From: Pseudomonadota bacterium
GTDB lineage: Bacteria > Pseudomonadota > Alphaproteobacteria > Acetobacterales > Acetobacteraceae
DNA: 64,000 bases
Direction: 5' to 3'
NCBI GenBank assembly: GCA_021801255.1
Contig: JAJYYH010000036.1
Location: 62,001 to 126,000, forward strand
The notes beneath the pieces are model-generated. The model saw only the letters and a list, made by a program, of their open reading frames with translations, did not search any database and was not told the DNA's origin. Positions within the stretch are counted from its first letter, which is position 1; the number at the start of each line of letters is the position of its first letter. The translations under genes and the position numbers were made by a program. Positions 57,414-64,000 of the stretch are shown in pieces.

Positions 57414-58955
57414 ATGCAAGCAATGAGCGGCGCCGAAGCCGGGGCCCGCGCCCGGCCGGCCGCGCCGAGCGCCATTCGCGCGGGTTTTCCCGGATGGATC
57501 GTGCTCATCCTCGCCACCGCCGCGCTTCGCCTCGCCTTTGGCTGGGCGCTCGGCCTCGGCGTCGATGAGAGCTACATGGTCGCCTCCGGGCGGGAACTGC
57601 AATTCGGCTATTTCGATCATCCCCCGCTCGCCTGGTGGCTCGCCTGGGCCGCCGGACGGCTGTTCGGCAGCACCGCGCCGGTGATCGAGCGCCTGCCCTT
57701 CATCGCGCTCTTCGCGCTCTCGACCTGGCTGATCTATCGGCTCACAACGCGGCTGTTCGATGCGCGCGCCGGATTCTGGGCGGCGGTTTTATTCAACGTC
57801 ATCCCGGTGTTCGGCGTCAGCACCGGCGGCTGGGTGCTGCCCGACGGCCCGCTCGATTGCGCCCTGCTCGCCGCCGCCCTCGCCTTGGTGCGGGCGCTGG
57901 AGGACGAGGCGGGCGGCTGGCGCTGGTGGCTCGCGAGCGGCGCCTTTGCCGGGCTCGCGCTCGATGCCAAGTATTCCGCCTCCCTCACGCTGGGCGGGGC
58001 ATTTTTCTTCCTGCTGACCGCGCCCCGCGGCCGCGCCATGCTGCGCCGCCCCGCGCCCTATGCCGCGGCCGGGCTCGCGCTTTTGCTGTTCGCCCCGGTG
58101 CTGGCCTGGAATGCCGCGCATGGCTGGGCGTCTTTCGCCTTTCAGGGCGGGCGCGCGCTCGGCGGGCATTTCCATCCGCTGGCCCCACTCACCGTGCTCG
58201 GCGGCGAGGCGCTGTTCCTGCTGCCCTGGATCTGGCTGCCGCTTGTTCTCTCCGGCCTCGCCGCGGCCGCGCGCGGGCCGGGGGCATGGCGCGGCTGGCT
58301 GCTCGCGTCGCTGGCAGCCCCGCCGATCGTGCTCTTCGCCCTCGTCGCCCTGTGGTCGAGCCAGCGCGTGCTGTTCCACTGGGCGGCGCCGGGCTATCTC
58401 TTCCTGCTGCCGTTGCTCGGCCAGGCGGTCGCCACGCGGATCGCCGCCGGCGAGCGCGGCGTGCGGCTTTGGCTCGGCGCCAGTATCGCGCTGGTGCTGG
58501 CCGGCCTCGTGCTGGTCGGCAGCGAGGTCCGCTTCAACTGGCTGCCCGAGGTGATCAGCGATTTCGGCTTCGGCGCCGATCCCGATCTCGACGCCGTGGA
58601 CTGGACATCGCTCCGCACCGACCTCGCCCGTCGCGGGCTGCTCACCGCGCCGCGACCGGTGATCGCCGCGCTCCGCTGGCAGGACGCCGGCAAGCTCGAC
58701 TATGCGCTCGATGGCGCCGCCCGGGTGATCTGCCTCGGCAACGATCCGCGGCAGTACGGCCTTATCGGCGCCGACCGCGCGGCTCCCGGCGCCGACGTGC
58801 TGATCGTCGCCCCGCGCCTCGATGCCGCGCAGATCGCCGCCAAGCTCGGCGCGCAATTCGCGACCATTACGCCGCTCGCGCCCCTCGTGCTGCGCCACGC
58901 CGGGCGCGCGGCAATGATCGTGCCGCTCTATCTCGGCCACGATTTCCGCGAGTGA
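57414..58955 (+). CDS. Family 39 glycosyltransferase (ArnT/PMT-like membrane protein)
   Basis: A 513-residue, multi-helix membrane protein. GWALGLGVDESYMVASGRELQFGYFDHPPLAWWLAW holds the acidic and HPPL motifs of GT39 enzymes, which use polyprenyl-phosphate sugars as donors for lipid A, glycans or proteins. A C-terminal soluble part follows (RFNWLPEV..., VICLGNDPRQYG). The start may be ATG 57414 or 57423. It is followed by the convergent RNase P RNA gene. Confidence 0.82.
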   Translation: MQAMSGAEAGARARPAAPSAIRAGFPGWIVLILATAALRLAFGWALGLGVDESYMVASGRELQFGYFDHPPLAWWLAWAAGRLFGSTAPVIERLPFIALFALSTWLIYRLTTRLFDARAGFWAAVLFNVIPVFGVSTGGWVLPDGPLDCALLAAALALVRALEDEAGGWRWWLASGAFAGLALDAKYSASLTLGGAFFFLLTAPRGRAMLRRPAPYAAAGLALLLFAPVLAWNAAHGWASFAFQGGRALGGHFHPLAPLTVLGGEALFLLPWIWLPLVLSGLAAAARGPGAWRGWLLASLAAPPIVLFALVALWSSQRVLFHWAAPGYLFLLPLLGQAVATRIAAGERGVRLWLGASIALVLAGLVLVGSEVRFNWLPEVISDFGFGADPDLDAVDWTSLRTDLARRGLLTAPRPVIAALRWQDAGKLDYALDGAARVICLGNDPRQYGLIGADRAAPGADVLIVAPRLDAAQIAAKLGAQFATITPLAPLVLRHAGRAAMIVPLYLGHDFRE

Positions 58956-58958
58956 AAG

Positions 58959-59339
<381 letters not shown>

Positions 59340-59370
59340 GGGAGGGATGTGCGCGCTGCTCCCCGCCGCG

Positions 59371-60102
59371 TCAATCGCCGATCAGCCGCACCACGCCGAG
59401 CAGACGCGCCAGCGTGCCGGCATCGGCCTGCCCGGTTACCGCCTCGGGCCGCCAATGGCGCTGAAACGCCCGTAATACACGCGCCAGCGCGGGATCGAGC
59501 GGCCCCTCGGGCGCCACGCGATAGCCGATCGCGCCCAGCGCCTTGCGCACATCGCGGAGGCTCGCGGCGTCGCGCACCGCATCCTCGGTGCCGAGATCCG
59601 GCACGCCCTCTGGCCACAGCCCGACGCCGTTCCGCGCCAGCCCCTCCCAGTCGAACAGCTCGCCCGGATCCTGCTTGCGCTCGGGGGCGATGTCGCTGTG
59701 CCCGACAATGTTGCGCGCCGGCACGGCATGGCGTGAAAGCAGCTCGAGGCATAAATCGCAGACCACCGCCAATTGCAGCACCGGAAACGGTCGATAGCCC
59801 CATTCATGGCCGGGATTGACGATCTCGATGCCGATCGAGCGATCATTCAACCGCGTCCGACCGCGCCAGAACGAATCCCCCGCATGCCAGGCGCGCCGCC
59901 CCTCGGGCACGAGCCGCCAGATCAGCCCATCCTCCTCGACGACATAATGCGCCGATACCGCCGTCGCCCGATCACACAGCCGATCCAACGCCTCCGCCGC
60001 ACTGCGCATGCCGGTGTAATGCAACACAATCATGTCCACCGACACACCCTCGGGGCGCCCATCCTGATTGGGACTGGCCCGATCACGAACCGCCAGCATC
60101 AT
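59371..60102 (-). CDS. N-acetylmuramoyl-L-alanine amidase (AmiD-like)
   Basis: A 243-residue amidase of the PGRP/Amidase_2 type. Zinc-site residues are in MIVLHYTGM, VPEGRRAWHAGDSFW, NDRSIGIEIVNPGH and VGHSDIAPERKQDPGELFDW. A C-terminal peptidoglycan-binding-like domain follows (ALGAIGYRVAPEGPLDPALARVLRAFQRHW). It cleaves the stem peptide from muramic acid. The ATG at 60102 is preferred; the longer track start runs through a dispersed repeat. No signal peptide is obvious, which fits a cytosolic recycling role (AmpD-like) as an alternative. Confidence 0.87.
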   Translation of the reverse strand: MMLAVRDRASPNQDGRPEGVSVDMIVLHYTGMRSAAEALDRLCDRATAVSAHYVVEEDGLIWRLVPEGRRAWHAGDSFWRGRTRLNDRSIGIEIVNPGHEWGYRPFPVLQLAVVCDLCLELLSRHAVPARNIVGHSDIAPERKQDPGELFDWEGLARNGVGLWPEGVPDLGTEDAVRDAASLRDVRKALGAIGYRVAPEGPLDPALARVLRAFQRHWRPEAVTGQADAGTLARLLGVVRLIGD

Positions 60103-60136
60103 GCCCGGCACTCCGCGTCGTGGCCCGCCAGGAAAG

Positions 60137-60344
60137 GCAAGACCAAGGGGGCTTTGCCCCCTTGGATCCCCCACCAAGGGCAGAACCCTTGGAACCCATC
60201 CTGGAAGGCTTTGTTCCAGAGGGGGCCAACGAGGTATTGCCGGGTCCGTGTCGGCCCCCTCTGGAACAAAGCCTCCAAGAGAAGAGGTCCAGGGGCTCGG
60301 CCCCTGGCAGGGGGTCCAGGGGGACAGCGTCCCCCTGGTCTTGC
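60137..60344. mobile_element. 208-bp composite palindromic element, MITE-like (repeat copy F)
   Basis: Flanked by inverted GCAAGACCA (60137-60145) and TGGTCTTGC (60336-60344). Inside are CCAAGGGGGCTTTGCCCCC, CCAAGGGCAGAACCCTTGG, a perfect 21-bp inverted repeat (60207-60227 with 60253-60273, 25-nt loop), then CCAGGGGCTCGGCCCCTGG and a CCAGGGGGACAGCGTCCCCC palindrome. No transposase is encoded. It has the look of a non-autonomous element or nested insertion of repeat units, sitting between the DnaJ-like and amidase genes. Confidence 0.65.
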
Positions 60345-60376
60345 TTCCTGATGGCCACGACGCGAACTGCCGGGCG

Positions 60377-61153
60377 TCACAGGCCGCGCTCGCGTTTGAT
60401 ACGGTCCCAGGCGGCGTTCATGCGGGCGACTTTTTCGCTGGCGCGGGCGATGAATTCGGGGGGCACGCCGCGGGCGGCGAGGCTGTCGGGGTGATTTTCG
60501 CGCATCAGTTGCCGCCAGGCGAGGTGGACCTCCTCGTCGCTGGCGGTCATGGCGACGCCGAGCACGGTGTAGGGGTCGTCTTCGTCCATCATCGGGCGGG
60601 CGCGCTGGGTGTGGGCGCCGGTGGCGCGTTCCCAGGCGGCGCGGTTGAGGCGGAAGCCCTGGTGGACGCGGGCGAGGAATTCAGTTTCCGCCATGTTGAT
60701 CGGGCGATCGGCCCGCGCGATGGCGAAGAGGGCCACGAGGACGTCTTCCAGCACGCCGCGATGGGCGGAAAATGCCTCGCCGAGCTGATCGGCATAGGGT
60801 TCGAAGCCTTCGGCGCTGTCGCGCGCCTGGTCGAACAGCCGGCCGATATCGCGCACGGATTGCGGCGGGATGCGGAAATTATGCTTGAAGGCGTCGATTT
60901 CGGCACGCACCACCGGGCCGTCGCATTTCGCGAGCTTGGCGGTCAGCACCACGACGGCGATGGCGAAAAGCTGATCGCGTCGGCCAAGCAGGGCGGCGAC
61001 GCGGGCCGGGTTGAGCGGGTTGAAGCGGGCGGCGCCGCGCGGCAGCATGCCGCTATCGGCGGCGTGGCCGAGGGCCGCGCCAACCACCGCGCCGAACGGC
61101 CCGCCCATCGCGAACCCGGCCATGCCGCCGATGATCTTGCCCCAATACCCCAT
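60377..61153 (-). CDS. DjlA-like TerB/DnaJ-domain protein
   Basis: A 258-residue protein. An N-terminal glycine-rich hydrophobic segment (IIGGMAGFAMGGPFGAVVGAALG) is followed by a TerB domain (about residues 60-175) and a C-terminal J domain with the HPD motif (LMRENHPDSLAARG). Such DjlA-type co-chaperones recruit DnaK at the membrane. The ATG at 61153 (MGYWGKIIGG) is DjlA-like; a start six residues upstream is possible. Monocistronic. Confidence 0.85.
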   Translation of the reverse strand: MGYWGKIIGGMAGFAMGGPFGAVVGAALGHAADSGMLPRGAARFNPLNPARVAALLGRRDQLFAIAVVVLTAKLAKCDGPVVRAEIDAFKHNFRIPPQSVRDIGRLFDQARDSAEGFEPYADQLGEAFSAHRGVLEDVLVALFAIARADRPINMAETEFLARVHQGFRLNRAAWERATGAHTQRARPMMDEDDPYTVLGVAMTASDEEVHLAWRQLMRENHPDSLAARGVPPEFIARASEKVARMNAAWDRIKRERGL

Positions 61154-61178
61154 TCGACCGCCCTCTAGCATGCGCGGG

Positions 61179-61208
61179 TTGACAGGAGCAAAACGCGCAT
61201 AGGCATTT
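61179..61208 (+). promoter_or_regulatory. Possible promoter of the BKACE gene
   Basis: A perfect -35 TTGACA at 61179-61184 lies between divergent genes, 77 bases before the BKACE ATG. The -10 is poor (GCATTT at 18-bp spacing), so the promoter may depend on an activator. Confidence 0.3.
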
Positions 61209-61260
61209 TATCCGGACCGCGCCAGAATGGTGCGCTGGATCAGCACGAAGGGAGACGCCC

Positions 61261-62193
61261 ATGGCATCGGGGAAAAAAGTCATCATCACCTGCGCGGTCA
61301 CCGGGGCGATCCACACGCCCTCGATGTCGCCCTATCTGCCGGTAACGCCCGACGAGATCGCGGAAGCCGCGATCGGCGCGGCGGAGGCGGGAGCGGCGAT
61401 CATTCATCTGCACGCGCGCAACCCCGAGACCGGCAAGCCCGATCAGAGCCCCGAGGCCTTCGCCACCTTCCTGCCGCGCATCAAGCAGGCGACGGCGGCG
61501 GTGGTGAACCTGACCAGCGGCGGCGCGCCCAACATGCTGATCCGCGAGCGCATCCAGCCGTCGCTGACCTTCAAGCCGGAGGTCGCCTCGCTCAACATGG
61601 GCTCGATGAATTTCGGCCTGTTTCCCATGCTTGAACGCTTCAAGACGTTCAAGCACGACTGGGAGCGCCAGCATCTTGAGAATTCGCGCGATTTGATCTT
61701 CCGCAACACGTTCGCCGATATCGAATATGCGCTCCACGCCTTGGGCGAGAGCGGCACGCGCTTCGAGTTCGAATGCTATGATGTCGGCCATCTCTACAAT
61801 CTCGCGCATTTCCTTGACCGCAAGCTGGTGACGCCACCGCTGTTCGTGCAGACGGTATTCGGCATCCTGGGCGGCATCGGCCCGCATCCCGAGGACGTGG
61901 CGCATATGAGGCGCACCGCCGATCGGCTGTTCGGCGCGCAGTATCGCTGGTCGGTGCTGGGGGCGGGGCGCAATCAATTGCCGATCGCGGCGATGGGGGC
62001 GGCGATGGGGGCGAATGTGCGGGTCGGGCTGGAGGACAGCCTGTGGATCGGTCCCGGCCAGCTCGCCAAAAGCAACGCCGAACAGGTCAAGCGGGCGCGC
62101 CAGATCATCGAAGGCCTCGGTCTTGAGGTCGCAACGCCGGCCGAGGCGCGCGCGATTCTGGCCCTCAAGGGCGGCGACAAGGTGGCGTTTTAG
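61261..62193 (+). CDS. BKACE-family beta-keto acid cleavage enzyme
   Basis: A 310-residue TIM-barrel enzyme of the Kce/BKACE family (DUF849), which cleaves a beta-keto acid with acetyl-CoA to give acetoacetate and an acyl-CoA. KVIITCAVTGAIHTPSMSPYLPVTPDEIAEAAIGAAEAGAAIIHLHARNPETG and VNLTSGGAPNMLI contain the zinc and substrate motifs (HLHAR). The founding enzyme acts in lysine fermentation, but members vary widely; here the substrate is unknown. GGGAGA precedes the ATG. A CoA-ligase gene lies downstream. Confidence 0.88.
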   Translation: MASGKKVIITCAVTGAIHTPSMSPYLPVTPDEIAEAAIGAAEAGAAIIHLHARNPETGKPDQSPEAFATFLPRIKQATAAVVNLTSGGAPNMLIRERIQPSLTFKPEVASLNMGSMNFGLFPMLERFKTFKHDWERQHLENSRDLIFRNTFADIEYALHALGESGTRFEFECYDVGHLYNLAHFLDRKLVTPPLFVQTVFGILGGIGPHPEDVAHMRRTADRLFGAQYRWSVLGAGRNQLPIAAMGAAMGANVRVGLEDSLWIGPGQLAKSNAEQVKRARQIIEGLGLEVATPAEARAILALKGGDKVAF

Positions 62194-62211
62194 GGCGCCT
62201 GTCGGGCGGCG

Positions 62212-62490
62212 CTACACGCGGCGTAGCCTTCGGGCATTGGCCCGCGAGCGCCGGTGCCAGGGCGCCAGCATCGCGGCCCAGCTCGCCTGCCCGCCCGAAG
62301 CCATGAGAGTGGCTGCGGAGTGCCGCGCCGCCTGCATCTTTTCCGATACCATACGATGATATTCGAGCGGCGAGCAGCGGTTCTGCGCCATCAGCAGACT
62401 ACGGCGCGCGATCACCTCCCAGGAGGCGATGGCGAGTTCAGCCGTCATCAGCGCCAGGGCGGGAGAGCGAGGCGTTTTGTGGTGTTTCAT
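62212..62490 (-). CDS. Small helical conserved protein, possibly phasin-like
   Basis: A 92-residue protein, all helical, with ALALMTAELAIASWEVIARRSLLMAQNRCSPLEYHRMVSEKMQAARHSAATLMASG and a basic C-terminus RRSRANARRLRRV. I recognise the shape of small phasin-like or granule-associated proteins of alphaproteobacteria but not a named family. It lies between BKACE and CoA-ligase genes on the opposite strand, convergent with the former. The helical pattern, ATG and lack of competing plus-strand ORF support it as real. Confidence 0.6.
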   Translation of the reverse strand: MKHHKTPRSPALALMTAELAIASWEVIARRSLLMAQNRCSPLEYHRMVSEKMQAARHSAATLMASGGQASWAAMLAPWHRRSRANARRLRRV

Positions 62491-62558
62491 CGGTTAGATA
62501 TGGTGGGGGGCGGATGACGCGGCAAGGCCGCGCCGTGTCGCGCGGCGGCGGCGCTTTC

Positions 62559-62586
62559 TTGCAATGGTGCTTTGTTGCAATAGAGT
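62559..62586 (+). promoter_or_regulatory. Possible promoter with duplicated TTGCAA sites
   Basis: TTGCAA at 62559-62564 could serve as -35 to TAGAGT at 62581-62586 (16-bp spacer). A second TTGCAA at 62575-62580 overlaps the spacer, exactly 16 bp on, and could be a regulator half-site. Upstream of the CoA ligase gene. Confidence 0.35.
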
Positions 62587-62628
62587 GCCGCCCCGCTAGT
62601 CTGGCGCCATAAAATGTTTGGGGGCGTC

Positions 62629-64000
62629 ATGCCGGGAGATACCACTCTGAGTGCCGCGGGCAATGCGGCGGACTGGTTCATCGACCGCCATATCCGGGAG
62701 GGGCGCGGCGAGCGTCTGGCCTTCATCGATCCCTGGCGCCGGCTTTCCTATCGCGACCTGCAACGGCAAAGCAGCTCGTTTGCCGCAGCGCTCGCGCGGG
62801 CCGGGATGCGCCGGGAGGAGCGGATCGCGCTCGTGCTTCGCGACACCTGCGCTTTTCCGATCGCGTTCTGGGGGGCTCTGCGCGCCGGCGTGGTGCCGGT
62901 GCCGATCAACACGCTGCTGCCGTCGGCGCAGATCGGCTCCCTGCTCGCCGATTGCCGTGCCGCGCTGGTGGTGGCCTCGCCGAGCCTCGCTCCCGCCTTG
63001 ACCGCCGATCCCGCCGCGCCCCGATGCATCGTCGCCGAAGAGGGGAGCGAGGGTGAGGACGCGGCGGAGGGGTTGGCGCGGTTTCTCGCCGGCGCGCCCG
63101 AGGCGATCGCGCCGCCGATCTCCGTCTCGCCTGACGAGACCGCGTTCTGGCTCTATTCCTCGGGTTCGACGAGTGCGCCCAAGGGCACGCGGCACGTCCA
63201 TGGCAGTCTGCGCGCGACCTATGAGACCTATGGGCGCCAGGTGCTCGGCATTGCCCCGGATGATCTGATGTTTTCGGCGGCCAAGCTGTTTTTCGCCTAT
63301 GGGCTCGGCAATGCCATGACCTTTCCGATGGCGGTTGGCGCCGCCGCCGTGCTGCTGCCCGGGCGGCCGACGCCCGAGGCGGTCTTCGCCGTCATGCGCC
63401 AACATCAGCCGACGATCTTCGGCGGCGTGCCGACGCTCTATGCCGCGATGCTCGCCGATCCCGCGATCGGCTCCGGCGCCGGCTCGGCGCGGCTCCGGCG
63501 CGCGATTTCGGCGGGCGAGCCGCTGCCCGAACGGATCGGGCGGGAATTCGCGCGGATCACTGGGGTCGATATCCTGGACGGCATCGGCTCGACCGAGATG
63601 CTGCATATTTTCATCTCCAACCGTCCCGAGGAGATACGCCTTGGCACCACCGGGCGGGCGGTGCCGGGCTATGATCTGAAAATCGTCGATGCCGAGGATC
63701 GCGAGGTGGCCGAGGGCGAACCCGGCGAATTGCTGGTGCGCGGCCCCTCGGCGGCGGAGGGCTATTGGAACCAGCGCGCCCGTAGCCGCCACACCTTCAT
63801 GGGCGAATGGACCCGCACCGGCGATACCTATTTCCGCGACGCAGAGGGGTTCTATCACTACTGTGGCCGCGCCGACGACATGCTCAAGGTGGGCGGCATC
63901 TGGGTCAGCCCGGCCGAGGTCGAGGCGGCGCTGGTGGCGCATGAGGCGGTGCTCGAAGCAGCGGTGGTCGGGCATCCCGACCCCGAGGGGCTGATCAAGC
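62629..64000 (+). CDS. Benzoate-CoA-ligase-like AMP-forming acyl-CoA synthetase (partial, runs off right edge)
   Basis: At least 457 residues of an adenylate-forming enzyme. Core motifs are FWLYSSGSTSAPKGTRHVHG (P-loop-like), GGVPTLYAAML, DGIGSTEML, GRADDMLKVGGIWVSPAEVE (hinge). The order and GSTEMLHIFISNR are typical of benzoate-CoA ligase relatives that activate aromatic acids; 4-hydroxybenzoate and similar acids are possible. I choose the ATG at 62629 after GGGGG; ATG 62614 is in frame. The last stretch is beyond the window. Confidence 0.85.
   Translation, partial: MPGDTTLSAAGNAADWFIDRHIREGRGERLAFIDPWRRLSYRDLQRQSSSFAAALARAGMRREERIALVLRDTCAFPIAFWGALRAGVVPVPINTLLPSAQIGSLLADCRAALVVASPSLAPALTADPAAPRCIVAEEGSEGEDAAEGLARFLAGAPEAIAPPISVSPDETAFWLYSSGSTSAPKGTRHVHGSLRATYETYGRQVLGIAPDDLMFSAAKLFFAYGLGNAMTFPMAVGAAAVLLPGRPTPEAVFAVMRQHQPTIFGGVPTLYAAMLADPAIGSGAGSARLRRAISAGEPLPERIGREFARITGVDILDGIGSTEMLHIFISNRPEEIRLGTTGRAVPGYDLKIVDAEDREVAEGEPGELLVRGPSAAEGYWNQRARSRHTFMGEWTRTGDTYFRDAEGFYHYCGRADDMLKVGGIWVSPAEVEAALVAHEAVLEAAVVGHPDPEGLIK

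Overview
The window is about 70% GC, densely coding, and looks alphaproteobacterial. Supporting markers are a MipZ-type division ATPase, an NDUFA12-type complex I protein next to MlaD and a DUF2155 protein, RsmD/RluB/TadA and Tim44-like proteins. The mix of Liv-type importers, Mo-hydroxylase, GMC dehydrogenase with cytochrome c, and a recurrent GC-rich palindromic repeat family suggests a Rhodospirillales/Acetobacteraceae-like organism. That family-level guess is inference; no 16S rRNA gene is present.

Layout. 1-3955: surface-polysaccharide genes, the end of one glycosyltransferase and a 1280-residue repeat/WbsX/GT4/GT2 protein. 4382-7171: recX, azlCD and an MFS exporter. 7225-10880: a pqiABC lipid-transport operon, divergent from mipZ (11026-11913). 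11914-12567: a non-coding gap holding a perfect FNR/FixK-type box placed like a class II promoter, three hairpins and a Rho-independent terminator, which I read as an oxygen-regulated small RNA of about 108 nt. 12568-17052: a complete Liv-type ABC importer. 17374-21878: a TonB-dependent receptor with its own ExbB-ExbD-TonB. 22278-24474: cysS and trmJ. 24612-29566: a Tim44-like protein, PmbA, an M16 peptidase and threonine synthase. 29794-32514: NDUFA12, mlaD, DUF2155, otsB and ridA, ending in a tandem 101-bp hairpin repeat. 32754-40995: mixed housekeeping genes (FemAB-like, cupin, ion channel, MFS, tadA, amidotransferase, rluB, rsmD, polyprenyl synthase, DUF2007, methyltransferase).

41113-52303 is the most distinctive block. 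It encodes a Mo-hydroxylase FAD subunit, a fused 2Fe-2S/molybdopterin subunit, a 6-hydroxynicotinate-reductase-like iron-sulfur protein, a UPF0280 (ApbE-like) protein, an AA_synth-family protein, and a second Liv-type importer with fused permeases. The first five genes and the binding-protein gene overlap end to end, with a promoter and palindrome just upstream. I infer an import-hydroxylate-reduce route for a small N-heterocycle or related compound; the substrate is unknown.

52360-58955 holds a glutamate-synthase-like FMN protein, a ribbon-helix-helix protein, a cytochrome c/VOC/Tat-subunit/GMC dehydrogenase set and a GT39 protein. RNase P RNA (minus strand) follows at about 58959-59339. Then come a peptidoglycan amidase, a DnaJ/TerB protein, a BKACE enzyme, a small helical protein and a benzoate-CoA-ligase-like protein that runs off the right edge.

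A family of palindromic repeats ending in AGACCAGGGG occurs at least six times, and in three cases its end coincides with a neighbouring gene's stop codon. I saw no tRNA, CRISPR array, transposase or prophage gene.
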